DNA of 64,000 nt from CAYURP01 sp964447175 (GTDB lineage Bacteria > Zixibacteria > MSB-5A5 > SM23-73-2). A model generated the notes under the pieces. It saw only the letters and a program-made list of their open reading frames with translations. It ran no database searches and was not told where the DNA came from. This document shows positions 8,300-16,359 of the stretch, piece by piece (position 1 is the stretch's first letter; every line of letters starts with the position of its first letter). The position numbers and the translations under genes are program-made. The stretch spans positions 1-64,000 of the forward strand of contig CAYURP010000005.1 in assembly GCA_964447175.1 (NCBI GenBank). Reading direction: 5' to 3'.

Positions 8300-9457
8300 A
8301 TGTGGGAAAGGATAAAACACATACTGATCAAGGAGATCACCCAGATCAGGCGGGATAAGAGGATGCGCTTCATAATCCTGGTAGCTCCCCTGATTCAGCT
8401 GATCGTTTTCGGATATGTGGTCACCACTGACGTCAATCATATTCCCACAGCAGTAGTGGATTTGGATCACACCCAGAAAAGCAGAGAGCTGATCGCCCTT
8501 TTTACAAACTCCGGGTATTTTGATATATTACTTCATACAGAAAAAGAGAATGAGGCAGTTGAGCTTTTAGATCAGGGGAAAATATCCTGCATTATCCAGG
8601 TTCCCCGCTCCTTTTCCAGAGGACTGAGAAAAGGAAAATCCACCGAAATCCAGATACTTGTTGATGGAACTGATTCCAATACCGCCAGCGTCATCCAGGG
8701 TTACGTACAAAGGATTCTCGGAGACTACTCTCAGGCTCAAATGCAAAAAAGAACCACCAGAATCAAAGGTGCCTTTTTTGAGCTTAGACCTGAGATAATG
8801 GGTTTGAAATCGACCTCCTTAAAAAATCAAATAAGAGCATGGTATAACCCCGATTTAAAATCACAGAATTACAATCTTCCTGCAGTGATAGCCATGATTC
8901 TGATGATTACTACCATTCTTTTAACCTCACTGGCTATCGTAAGAGAAAAAGAGATAGGGACCATAGAGCAGTTGATAGTGACTCCCATCAAGCCCGTCGA
9001 ATTAATGCTGGGGAAGACCATCCCCTTTATTATCATTGGATATTTTGAAGTATTTGTGGTAATGGGAGTGAGCATTTTCTGGTTCGGGATACCCTTTAGA
9101 GGAAGTTTCCTTTTACTGTTATTTGCTACTGGTCTTTTTCTTTTAACCACCTTAGGGATAGGGCTTTTCATATCCACCGTGTCCCGCACCCAGCAGCAAT
9201 CCCTTTTAACCCTGGTCTTTTTCATGATGCCAGCGTTTCTCCTGTCCGGATTTATGTTCCCCATAGCCAATATGCCCCAGCTGATTCAATATGTAACCTA
9301 TTTAAACCCCTTGAGGTATTTCCTGATAATCATCCGTGACATATTCTTAAAGGGTGTAGGCATAGAATACCTTTGGGATCAGATGTTAGCCCTGGCAGTT
9401 ATCGGGGTGGTGATTTTAGGCTTGAGCGTTTTGAGGTTCAGAAAGAGGGTAGAGTAA
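8300..9457 (+). CDS. ABC-2 type permease 2 (YbhS/YbhR-like)
   Basis: Second permease, 385 residues, with the same layout as its neighbour: N-terminal helix, DLDHTQKSRELI at the start of the periplasmic domain, EKEIGTIEQLIVTPIKP before the last helices. It starts 2 nt after the preceding stop. It completes a module of adaptor, two ATPases and two permeases, the gene order of the YbhGFSR and YhiI-RbbA-YhhJ systems. The operon ends with a strong terminator at 9506. Confidence 0.92.
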   Translation: MWERIKHILIKEITQIRRDKRMRFIILVAPLIQLIVFGYVVTTDVNHIPTAVVDLDHTQKSRELIALFTNSGYFDILLHTEKENEAVELLDQGKISCIIQVPRSFSRGLRKGKSTEIQILVDGTDSNTASVIQGYVQRILGDYSQAQMQKRTTRIKGAFFELRPEIMGLKSTSLKNQIRAWYNPDLKSQNYNLPAVIAMILMITTILLTSLAIVREKEIGTIEQLIVTPIKPVELMLGKTIPFIIIGYFEVFVVMGVSIFWFGIPFRGSFLLLLFATGLFLLTTLGIGLFISTVSRTQQQSLLTLVFFMMPAFLLSGFMFPIANMPQLIQYVTYLNPLRYFLIIIRDIFLKGVGIEYLWDQMLALAVIGVVILGLSVLRFRKRVE

Positions 9458-9500
9458 AGAAGTAGAGAGTAGAGAGTTAAGAGTAAAGAGTAAAGAGATA
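9455..9500. repeat. Second GAGTAGAGAGTAAA repeat tract
   Basis: Imperfect 7-8 bp units (AGAGAGT, AAGAGTA) directly after the last permease codons, matching the tract at 5163-5212. Confidence 0.7.
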
Positions 9501-9505
9501 TGTGG

Positions 9506-9535
9506 GGGCGAACCTGTGTGTTCGCCCGTTTTTTT
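9506..9535 (+). terminator. Rho-independent terminator of the export operon
   Basis: GGGCGAAC, loop CTGTGT, GTTCGCCC, then G and seven T. The 8-bp GC-rich perfect stem lies about 50 nt after the last stop codon. Confidence 0.85.
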
Positions 9536-10719
9536 GCTATTTAATTTTTGGTATTCCTATAGATTTAAACGCGTAGAGGCTAAGTTTGTCTTCGCCCTGT
9601 TGGTGTATAGTCGATTGGTTTTTGGTGGTTAGATAAAAAAGACCGCGTGGGGCGAACTTCTGGCATTACCAGTTTGGATCATAGGGGTGGGAATTTATCT
9701 TGCTATTACAGGTTGGGAACAATCTATAATGCCTAATTTAATGGTGGTGGAAATCCCCGAAACGGGTCTTGACGACAATTCCACCACCAACAAGAATTTG
9801 TCGTCTTAGACGGGTTGCCTGCCCAGCCGAGTAACCTGTCAAGCACGAAACGAAAGGTCAAGCGGTAGCCATCCCGCATGAAGCGGGACGCAAATATTAC
9901 ATTGAGTTTAAATAATTTCGCAACCTGAAGGTTGCGGCTACCATTGATTATATTTGTATGCATATCTCTTAGGGCAGACACAGAGGTCGGCTTCTACATT
10001 TTCATCATTTTTTGTTCTGTGATATACGATGGATAAAACAAGGTTTCCTGACATTGTAAACCTGGTTCTGGGTCGGGAGACCCAGAACTACCCATTTGGA
10101 TTCTCACAGGTTAAGGATAACCTGTGATACCGAATATGAAGATCCAGAACCTGACTTAAGTCAGGTTCTGGCTTTCACTTTTTTCGTTCAAAAAAGGGAG
10201 ACCACAAGGGGCTCCTCTATATTTCCTTATTATAGCGAGCTGAAGCTCGCCATTGCATTTTCAGGCGAAGACAAAGATTTCTACATTTCTCATTTTTCGT
10301 TCTATTCGAAAAACTCTATTTATCAACACAGACGGTTTTTTGATTGATCTTGTCTCGATTTTCAAATTAATGGGTTATTGAATTTATAAATAACGCATAA
10401 TAAAATATAGTGTATCACAGAAAAGTTATTGAAGTCATCGCAGAAAATTGCGAGACTTACTCTCTTAAATATTCAATTTCGCAAACTTTTGCGAGGGACT
10501 TAAATTGGTTAAAAGGTAAACACTGATTCTTCAATAGATTAGTTTGTAGAATAAAGCCATAAAAATGGGCACAGTTTTTGTTCATCCAATTCAGATGATT
10601 GTGTGGTCTACTTGGTTAAAAATCAAAGAGTTAAATCGAAATAATGTCTTGACAAAATCTTTTTTTTGTTTAACTTTGATTATGAAAATCGTTAGTCTTA
10701 CCTCAGCAAGAAGGTATTA
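9536..10719. repeat. 1.2 kb gene-poor region made of modular hairpin repeats
   Basis: No convincing gene. The region holds: an inverted repeat TGGTGGTGGAA/TTCCACCACCA (9744-9792); GCAACCTGAAGGTTGC (9919-9936); GTTCTGGGTC-GGGA-GACCCAGAAC (10065-10088); a 28-bp palindrome with halves CCAGAACCTGACTT/AAGTCAGGTTCTGG (10144-10171); GCGAGCT-GA-AGCTCGC near 10235; and a pair of similar direct repeats at about 9973-10019 and 10264-10303. A CGCCCTGTTGGT-type module (9593-9634) recurs at 58336. From 10400 on it is AT-rich and may hold a weak promoter (TTGACA at 10649) for the small gene that follows. Confidence 0.7.
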
Positions 10720-10938
10720 TTGCAAACAACAGAGGTTTCTACTAAATTCGAAAAAGTATTCAATTATTCCGTTTGTGCTGTTATTTCGATTCTGGGATTT
10801 ATGGTTCTTTTGAATACTTTTAATATCCATCCCAGGTTTCGTATTATATTTGGATGGTTAATACTGGGTTATGGAATTCTCAGGTTTTTGATTTTATGGT
10901 TCAAATACAGAAACGAGGATTTAAAAAATAAAGATTAA
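10720..10938 (+). CDS. Small two-helix membrane protein, unknown
   Basis: 72 residues starting at TTG with AAGAAGG five nt upstream. There are two hydrophobic stretches (about 17-34 and 40-60) separated by a short basic turn (HPRFR), and a charged, Lys-rich tail. It resembles the many small membrane proteins of FCB genomes with a helix-turn-helix membrane hairpin; no function is recognised. It ends 15 nt before a promoter for the TPR lipoprotein. Support is the consistent membrane topology and the ribosome site; the unusual start keeps confidence moderate. Confidence 0.55.
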   Translation: MQTTEVSTKFEKVFNYSVCAVISILGFMVLLNTFNIHPRFRIIFGWLILGYGILRFLILWFKYRNEDLKNKD

Positions 10939-10953
10939 GAATTAAAAAAAATC

Positions 10954-10981
10954 TTGACATAAAAAAAAACTTGTGTATTAT
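10954..10981 (+). promoter_or_regulatory. Sigma-70-type promoter of the TPR lipoprotein
   Basis: TTGACA (10954-10959), 16-nt spacer, TATTAT (10976-10981). It overlaps the upstream in-frame GTG at 10973, which argues that translation starts further down, at 11009 or 11033. Confidence 0.7.
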
Positions 10982-11008
10982 GAATATTTAAATTTTCCGA
11001 GTGACCGG

Positions 11009-12721
11009 ATGAAAGGTAAACGCCACAGATCGATGACCACCCCTAAGTTTTATCATCTAATATTTTTATCCCTTTTAATTCTTTCTTCTCCTCTGGTGGC
11101 TGGATGTCAGGATCTAAACTCAGGAATAGATGCCTACCAAAAGGGGGAATATGATAAAGCCATCCAAACCCTGCAGGAGTATCTCAAGAACAACCCCCAG
11201 GATGTAGAGGCTCGATATTTTCTGGGTAATGCTCTATTTAAAAAAGGTCTTTTGGATCAGGCTCAGGAGGAATATCGAAAAGCTCTTGAACAGGATACCA
11301 AACATCCTTTAGTTATCTATCAGTTAGGTCTGGTTCTTATCAAAAAGAAAGAATATAAAAAAGCTAAAGAGATGTTTGAGCGGGGATTGAAGCTTAAGAA
11401 ACAGGAGGGTCTGTTTCACAATGGTCTGGGATTACTGCAGATGGAACAGGGGGATTTAAACCAGGCTGATTTGAGCTTCAGATTAGCTCTTGCCGAGGAT
11501 CCGGAAAACCCAGAATTCCACAAAAACCTGGGAGATCTTTACCTAAAAAAAGGGGTTATCCCGCTGGCTATAGATGCTTATATGGAGGCATTGACCCTGG
11601 ATTCCAGCTTAGCGGATGTCCACTACAGTCTGGGTGAAACTTACTTTTTGAATCGTGATTTCAACAGTGCGGTTAAGGAGTTCAAGGCTGCCATCAACCT
11701 TGATCCAGCTTACAAGGTGGCTTTTCTCAGACTGGGAGATATGTACATGATAGATAGAAAGCATTTCACTGAGGCAGCAGTGATGTATGAGGAATACTTG
11801 AAATTTGATGATAAAAACAGCGAAGCTTTTCTCAGTCTGGGAAAGGCTTATTTCTACTTGAGACAGATGGATAAAGCTATAGAAAATCTGGAGAAAGCCA
11901 GGGAGCTTGATCCTAAAAACGAGGCTATTTATTATTATTTAGGAATGGCTTATCAGGACAATAAGGAGTTGAAGAAAGCCCTGGAAGCTTATGATCTATA
12001 CGTTGATCTGCACCAGAAGGGAAATCCCAATGACTGGGAGACAAAGGATGCAGAGTTCTGGATGAGGAAAGGCAGAGCTCATTTAGCTTTGGGGGACTCG
12101 ATTAATCTGGCTTTAGGTTCCAAAGCCCTGAACCAGGCAGTTGAGCTGGATTCCACCATGCTCTCAGCTTTCACCTCCCTGGGTTATACCTACTATAAAC
12201 AGGGAAAATACGAGGAAGCCATTCCTCTGTTTCTGACCAAGATCGAACTGGATTCCACTGATAATTTCAATCCTCTGGTTTATCTGGCTTATTCCTATAT
12301 AGGTTTAGAAGAATACTCCCAGGCTGTGGATCCGTTGTTAAAAGCCCTTGAAATACAACCGGAAAATGTGGATATAAGAAAGACCCTGGCTCGAGTCTAT
12401 TTTTCTCAGGAGAATTATAAGGAAGCTGCAGAACAATACAGGCTGGTTCTCCAAAATGCCCCGGAGGAGTGCGAGATGATAGCAGCCTATGGATATTCCT
12501 TAATGAGATTGGAGGAACCGGCTGAGGCAATCTCCCCTTTGAGTAAGGCGGTCAAATGTTATCCCAACGATACCAGCTATATGTTGCTTTTGGCTCAAGC
12601 TCTGGAGTTAAGAAAGAACTTAGATGATGCCTATAAATGGTATATGGAGGTGCTCAAAAGAGACCCCGGAAACCAGGTAGCCCGGGATGGAAGGGACAGG
12701 ATAGATATGCAGAGGTATTAG
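11009..12721 (+). CDS. TPR-repeat lipoprotein
   Basis: Periplasmic or outer-membrane scaffold protein made almost wholly of tetratricopeptide repeats (about 14 units, about 35-560), which mediate protein-protein contacts. The N-terminus has a hydrophobic signal with lipobox SPLVAGC, so it should be lipid-anchored. The frame is open from GTG 10973, but that codon lies inside the promoter. ATG 11009 (MKGKRHRS) or ATG 11033 (MTTPKFYH) are the realistic starts. Repeats such as GEYDKAIQTLQEYLKNNPQD and DLYLKKGVIPLAIDAYMEAL are canonical. It lies upstream of the Exb/Ton cluster but with its own promoter. Partners are unknown. Confidence 0.88.
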   Translation: MKGKRHRSMTTPKFYHLIFLSLLILSSPLVAGCQDLNSGIDAYQKGEYDKAIQTLQEYLKNNPQDVEARYFLGNALFKKGLLDQAQEEYRKALEQDTKHPLVIYQLGLVLIKKKEYKKAKEMFERGLKLKKQEGLFHNGLGLLQMEQGDLNQADLSFRLALAEDPENPEFHKNLGDLYLKKGVIPLAIDAYMEALTLDSSLADVHYSLGETYFLNRDFNSAVKEFKAAINLDPAYKVAFLRLGDMYMIDRKHFTEAAVMYEEYLKFDDKNSEAFLSLGKAYFYLRQMDKAIENLEKARELDPKNEAIYYYLGMAYQDNKELKKALEAYDLYVDLHQKGNPNDWETKDAEFWMRKGRAHLALGDSINLALGSKALNQAVELDSTMLSAFTSLGYTYYKQGKYEEAIPLFLTKIELDSTDNFNPLVYLAYSYIGLEEYSQAVDPLLKALEIQPENVDIRKTLARVYFSQENYKEAAEQYRLVLQNAPEECEMIAAYGYSLMRLEEPAEAISPLSKAVKCYPNDTSYMLLLAQALELRKNLDDAYKWYMEVLKRDPGNQVARDGRDRIDMQRY

Positions 12722-12779
12722 AAAATTTCAAGTTAAATTTCGTATTAATTTTAACTCGTATGGATTAAGAGGTAAATAA

Positions 12780-13481
12780 ATGGAAGAAGAAAAAAAATCA
12801 TCAAAAGGAAAAGAGGTGGATCGCTACCAGTATATTGGCTTCGATGTTTACCCGGGGAAAGCTAAGAAGTTCTGGAAATCAGATCAGGAGAAAGAAACCT
12901 ATGTGGAACAAGCCAAAAAGGGAAGAAAAAGGGAGGATCAGGATCACAGTTTGGTTTATGTAAATATCTTTAACCGGTTTGAAAAAGCAATTATTTCCGT
13001 CTCCTCTTTAATCATAATTATCTGTTTCTTTTTGCCCTGGTTTGAGTTGGAAAAGGGGAGCGTGGTTTTCAAATATAGTGGGCTGGGTTATATTTTGAAT
13101 TTCGGTTTCTTGTCCAATTACTCGGCTTTATCCGGAGGGCTGGCTGGTTTCTTTGTCACCCTTTTATTTATCACTTTGATCACAGCCTTTCTGGCGGGCA
13201 TGGGAACTCTTCTTTTTCTTTACAAAAAGACCAATCCCTTGGAGAAGTATTACAGGTCATTAAAGAGGATGCTTATTTTTAACTATCTTCCCATAGTTCT
13301 CTGGATCATTGTTGTAATAATGTCCATCATCGGATTTCCTTCTCCTTTTGGCAGTGCCTTTGGAACGAAGGAAATCGGAGAGAATTTTAGTTTTATTAAT
13401 TTCATGACGGCAACCAGTTTCGGAATGTGGGTCACCTTAGCTTGCTTGATTGTGAATGTCTGGAAAGTAAATGATCTATAG
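12780..13481 (+). CDS. Four-helix membrane protein of unknown function
   Basis: 233 residues. A soluble, highly charged N-terminus carries a striking motif, YIGFDVYPGKAKKFWKS (about 17-33), followed by Lys/Glu-rich sequence to about 60. Four membrane helices follow (about 68-86, 105-147 as one or two spans, 165-186, 205-228). The gene starts 59 nt after the TPR lipoprotein and ends 93 nt before exbB, so it may belong to either unit. I do not recognise a named family. The compact motif before the membrane part suggests a conserved cytoplasmic contact site, which is inference. Confidence 0.8.
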   Translation: MEEEKKSSKGKEVDRYQYIGFDVYPGKAKKFWKSDQEKETYVEQAKKGRKREDQDHSLVYVNIFNRFEKAIISVSSLIIIICFFLPWFELEKGSVVFKYSGLGYILNFGFLSNYSALSGGLAGFFVTLLFITLITAFLAGMGTLLFLYKKTNPLEKYYRSLKRMLIFNYLPIVLWIIVVIMSIIGFPSPFGSAFGTKEIGENFSFINFMTATSFGMWVTLACLIVNVWKVNDL

Positions 13482-13574
13482 TGTGATTTGCGAAAAGGAG
13501 GTTTGGATGAGTTGATCTGAACTTTGCAATGACTTTTTGGAAAACTTTAACCTAAGTTTAAGGAGGAATTTTAA

Positions 13575-14315
13575 GTGAAACAATCTGTCTTTGTAAGCCT
13601 GGTGCTGATCGTGTCACTGGTGGTTGGTTTCATCATCTGGCGCCAGCTTCCTGTTTATCTTCAGGAAGGAGGACCTCTGGTGGCGGTTCTGATTGCCCTT
13701 GTGGTCATGCTTTTGTGCTTCATACTGGAGCGTTTGTTTACCCTGCGCAAGGCCAGGGGTAAAGCATCTGTGCAAGCCTTCTTTAAGAATGTGGTTCAGC
13801 TGGTTCGAGATGGGAACATGGATGAAGCTATTGCAGCCTGCGATAAGCAGAGAGGTTCTCTGGCTAATGTTTTAAGGTCAGGTATTGAGCGGTACAAACA
13901 GGTTTCCGAGATCGAACCTAATCCGGAAAAGCGGTTGACCGAAACCCAGACTGCTATAGAGGAAGCTAATGCTCTGGAGGTTCCGCTTCTGGAGCGAAAC
14001 CTGATTGTCCTCTCCACAATTGCCTCTATTGCGACTATGGTCGGACTTTTAGGAACCACTATCGGTATGATCCGAGCCTTCGCAGCTACCGGACACCGGG
14101 TAGGGGGAGTCATCGACGCCCAGCAGCTGGCTGTCGGAATTTCCGAAGCTCTGGTAAATACCGCAGGAGGGCTTTTCAACGCCATCATTGGAATTGTAGC
14201 TTATAATTTCTTTGTGAATAAAGTGGACGCCTTCAACTACACCATGGATGAAGCTACCTATGAAGTGATTCAGCTTCTCAAAAGCAGGGAATCGGAAAAA
14301 GTTGCAGCAAATTAA
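13575..14315 (+). CDS. exbB: MotA/TolQ/ExbB proton channel protein
   Basis: Inner-membrane proton-channel subunit that, with ExbD and TonB, passes proton-motive force to the outer membrane. 246 residues with three helices (about 5-25 plus 35-53 at the N-terminus, 140-160, 185-205). Conserved pore motifs GLLGTTIGMIRAFAATG and VNTAGGLFNAIIGIVAYNFF are present. GTG start 13575 is set by AGGAGG eight nt upstream. The N-terminus has two closely spaced hydrophobic segments, one more than E. coli ExbB, as in some FCB homologs. It is followed directly by two exbD genes and tonB. Confidence 0.92.
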   Translation: MKQSVFVSLVLIVSLVVGFIIWRQLPVYLQEGGPLVAVLIALVVMLLCFILERLFTLRKARGKASVQAFFKNVVQLVRDGNMDEAIAACDKQRGSLANVLRSGIERYKQVSEIEPNPEKRLTETQTAIEEANALEVPLLERNLIVLSTIASIATMVGLLGTTIGMIRAFAATGHRVGGVIDAQQLAVGISEALVNTAGGLFNAIIGIVAYNFFVNKVDAFNYTMDEATYEVIQLLKSRESEKVAAN

Positions 14316-14334
14316 GCCATAAGGAGCTTTCTTT

Positions 14335-14862
14335 ATGCTCAAAAGAATGAAAAGAAGAGTCGCTGTGAGGATCGATATGACTCCGATGGTGGACATTGCC
14401 TTTCTGCTATTGATCTTCTATATGGCCACGACCACCTTTAAACCACCTGAACATAAATCAGTGAATGTTCCCTCCTCTCACTCCGAGATCAAGCTTCCCG
14501 AGAGTAATCTCATGACCATCACTGTTACCAAAGAGGATAGTGTCTTTGTTGATTATATCGTCTCCAGGAAAAAGAAGGTGGTGGATGAGGGAACCGGGAA
14601 AGAAACTGAAATCTCCGTGCCGGACCGGATTTATGAGGAAGCTAACCTTCAAAATGTATCCCAGGTGATAACCAGAATGCGAATTAGTGATGCTGCTGCT
14701 CGGACCGTACCTTTGATAATCAAAGCGGATGAAGATGTGACTTATGGAACCATGGCTACTTTAATGGAAGCCCTGCAGGGAATAAATATTAACAAGTTCA
14801 GTTTGGTAACCGAGATGGAAACAGAGAAATTAGAGCCGAAACCCGAACCCGAAAAGATATAA
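14335..14862 (+). CDS. exbD: ExbD/TolR family protein 1
   Basis: 175 residues. A short basic N-terminus precedes one membrane helix with the proton-carrying Asp in MTPMVDIAFLLLIFYM, then a periplasmic domain. AAGGAG ribosome site upstream, 19 nt after exbB. Compared with E. coli ExbD (about 140) the periplasmic part is longer and holds an insert around residues 75-105. Adjacent to a second, different exbD. Confidence 0.92.
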   Translation: MLKRMKRRVAVRIDMTPMVDIAFLLLIFYMATTTFKPPEHKSVNVPSSHSEIKLPESNLMTITVTKEDSVFVDYIVSRKKKVVDEGTGKETEISVPDRIYEEANLQNVSQVITRMRISDAAARTVPLIIKADEDVTYGTMATLMEALQGININKFSLVTEMETEKLEPKPEPEKI

Positions 14863-14906
14863 ACGTCTATTTAATCTAAAACGTATTTATTTGGGAGTGA
14901 TAAGTT

Positions 14907-15473
14907 ATGGGTGGAACCGAAGTTGAGGTAGGCGGACCAGGAAAAAGAGAGTTTAAAAAAGGCGCATCCGGTTTCAAAAGGGCTAAAAGAAGGATCGGGA
15001 CAAGAATAGATATGACTCCCATGGTGGATATTGCCTTTTTACTTCTGATATTTTACATGGTCACCACAGTGTTCAGTATGCCTCAAGCCATGGAGATAAG
15101 TTTACCGCCGGATAAGGATGCTTCTGTGCCCATCGCAGAATCCAAACTTCTGACCCTTAGATTGGACGAGGACGAAAACCTCTTTTGGAACATGGCCCGG
15201 GAAACCCCCCAGCCCTTGGAATTTGACTCCTTAAGAGCTCTGCTTTTAAGAAAGAATGAAGAACAACCCAAGCTGGTAACTCTGGTCAAGATAGATAAAG
15301 GATCTCGTTTCGTTAAGATGGTGGATGTGATCGACGAGATACAGATTGTGGAAAGGCATTTTAAAGAAACCGACCCTAATTTTAGCTATCGTTTCAGCCT
15401 TACCCCTTTTTCAGAGTATGATAAAAGGGTGATGGCTGAATACAAGAAAAAGGCTGGAGGTGGTGGATCATGA
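14907..15473 (+). CDS. exbD: ExbD/TolR family protein 2
   Basis: 188 residues; the membrane helix carries exactly the same MTPMVDIAFLLLIFYM core as its neighbour, but the periplasmic domain has diverged strongly. An N-terminal extension of about 30 charged residues and a Gly-rich C-terminus (KKAGGGGS) are notable. The stop overlaps the tonB start by 4 nt (ATGA). Two ExbD paralogs next to one ExbB suggest a mixed ExbD dimer in the channel; that is inference from gene order. Confidence 0.92.
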   Translation: MGGTEVEVGGPGKREFKKGASGFKRAKRRIGTRIDMTPMVDIAFLLLIFYMVTTVFSMPQAMEISLPPDKDASVPIAESKLLTLRLDEDENLFWNMARETPQPLEFDSLRALLLRKNEEQPKLVTLVKIDKGSRFVKMVDVIDEIQIVERHFKETDPNFSYRFSLTPFSEYDKRVMAEYKKKAGGGGS

Positions 15474-16222
15474 AAAACCCGAGTAACCCAGAAATAACCT
15501 TCCCTTATGGAGCATTTGAGCTTAAAAGGGTTTACCAGAAGAACTTAGGTCTAGCCATATTGATTGCCGGGCTTTCTTTACTGTGCATTACCGGTATGGT
15601 CCATTTGTATTTTGTTTTTACCGCTGAGGGGGAGGTAGAAGCTGCCCATGTTGTCAGGATAAGAACATTGTCAGAGCTGGGTGCACCTCCTTCCATTTCA
15701 AAAACCCAGGTTCCTCAGCTGGCAGTGGCTCAACCCCAGATCGCAGCAGCTCCAAAGGTAGGTATTCCCAAAGCTGTTCCTGATGAGGAAGCTCCTGAGG
15801 AGGTGACTATCGCTACCCAGGCTGAGCTGGGACAGCTCTCTGATCTGAAGGCCGGCATTTTAGGTCAGGGTGGTGGAGGTGATTCCATTGCCATCGAGAT
15901 CCCGGAGGCGGAGTATCTTCCCCCTCCAGATGAGTTCGTGCCTTTTGATGAGTTGCCCGTTCCCATAAATCCCGGCATACCCCCTTATCCAGAGTTGGCA
16001 AGAAAAGCCGGAATCGAGGGTACTGTGTGGGTCAAAGCTCTGGTGGATAAACACGGTAAGGTCAGGAATACGATTGTTGTCAAGGAGTCAGGGGCTAAAG
16101 CCGGATTTGAGGAAGCAGCTTTACAGCATGCCTATACCATCAAGTACAAACCAGCTATCAGCAATGGTCAACCTATTGCAGTGTGGGTAACATACCCGGT
16201 TCATTTCAGATTAGGAGGTTGA
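15470..16222 (+). CDS. tonB: TonB-family energy transducer
   Basis: 250 residues. A short cytoplasmic N-terminus, one membrane helix (about 22-45), a Pro/Ala/Glu-rich periplasmic linker (about 65-160) and a C-terminal TonB domain (about 165-250) with PPYPELARKAGIEGTVWVKA and a YKPAISNGQPIAVWVTYPV ending. It couples the ExbB/ExbD motor to outer-membrane receptors. Overlaps exbD by ATGA. No TonB-dependent receptor lies in the window. Confidence 0.92.
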   Translation: MKNPSNPEITFPYGAFELKRVYQKNLGLAILIAGLSLLCITGMVHLYFVFTAEGEVEAAHVVRIRTLSELGAPPSISKTQVPQLAVAQPQIAAAPKVGIPKAVPDEEAPEEVTIATQAELGQLSDLKAGILGQGGGGDSIAIEIPEAEYLPPPDEFVPFDELPVPINPGIPPYPELARKAGIEGTVWVKALVDKHGKVRNTIVVKESGAKAGFEEAALQHAYTIKYKPAISNGQPIAVWVTYPVHFRLGG

Positions 16223-16293
16223 TCCTTTAAATCAATAAAGTTGGAACATAGGATCAAAAAGCATCTCTTTACAGAAGTATGTAAATTCAAAAT

Positions 16294-16329
16294 AAGGCAG
16301 TTTGAGTATAAAACTGCCTTTAATTTTAT
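16294..16329 (+). terminator. Rho-independent terminator after tonB
   Basis: AAGGCAGTTT, loop GAGTATA, AAACTGCCTT, then TAATTTTAT. Perfect 10-bp stem, about 70 nt after the tonB stop. Confidence 0.8.
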
Positions 16330-16359
16330 CCGCTAAAATCAAAAGGAAAAGGTTGGTTT

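Noticed and set aside
9733..9981. 82-codon minus-strand open frame
   Set aside because: Covers inverted repeats only; no start signal and repeat-derived sequence.
10096..10347. 83-codon open frame in the repeat region
   Set aside because: It runs through two hairpin modules and its protein has no plausible composition or ribosome site.
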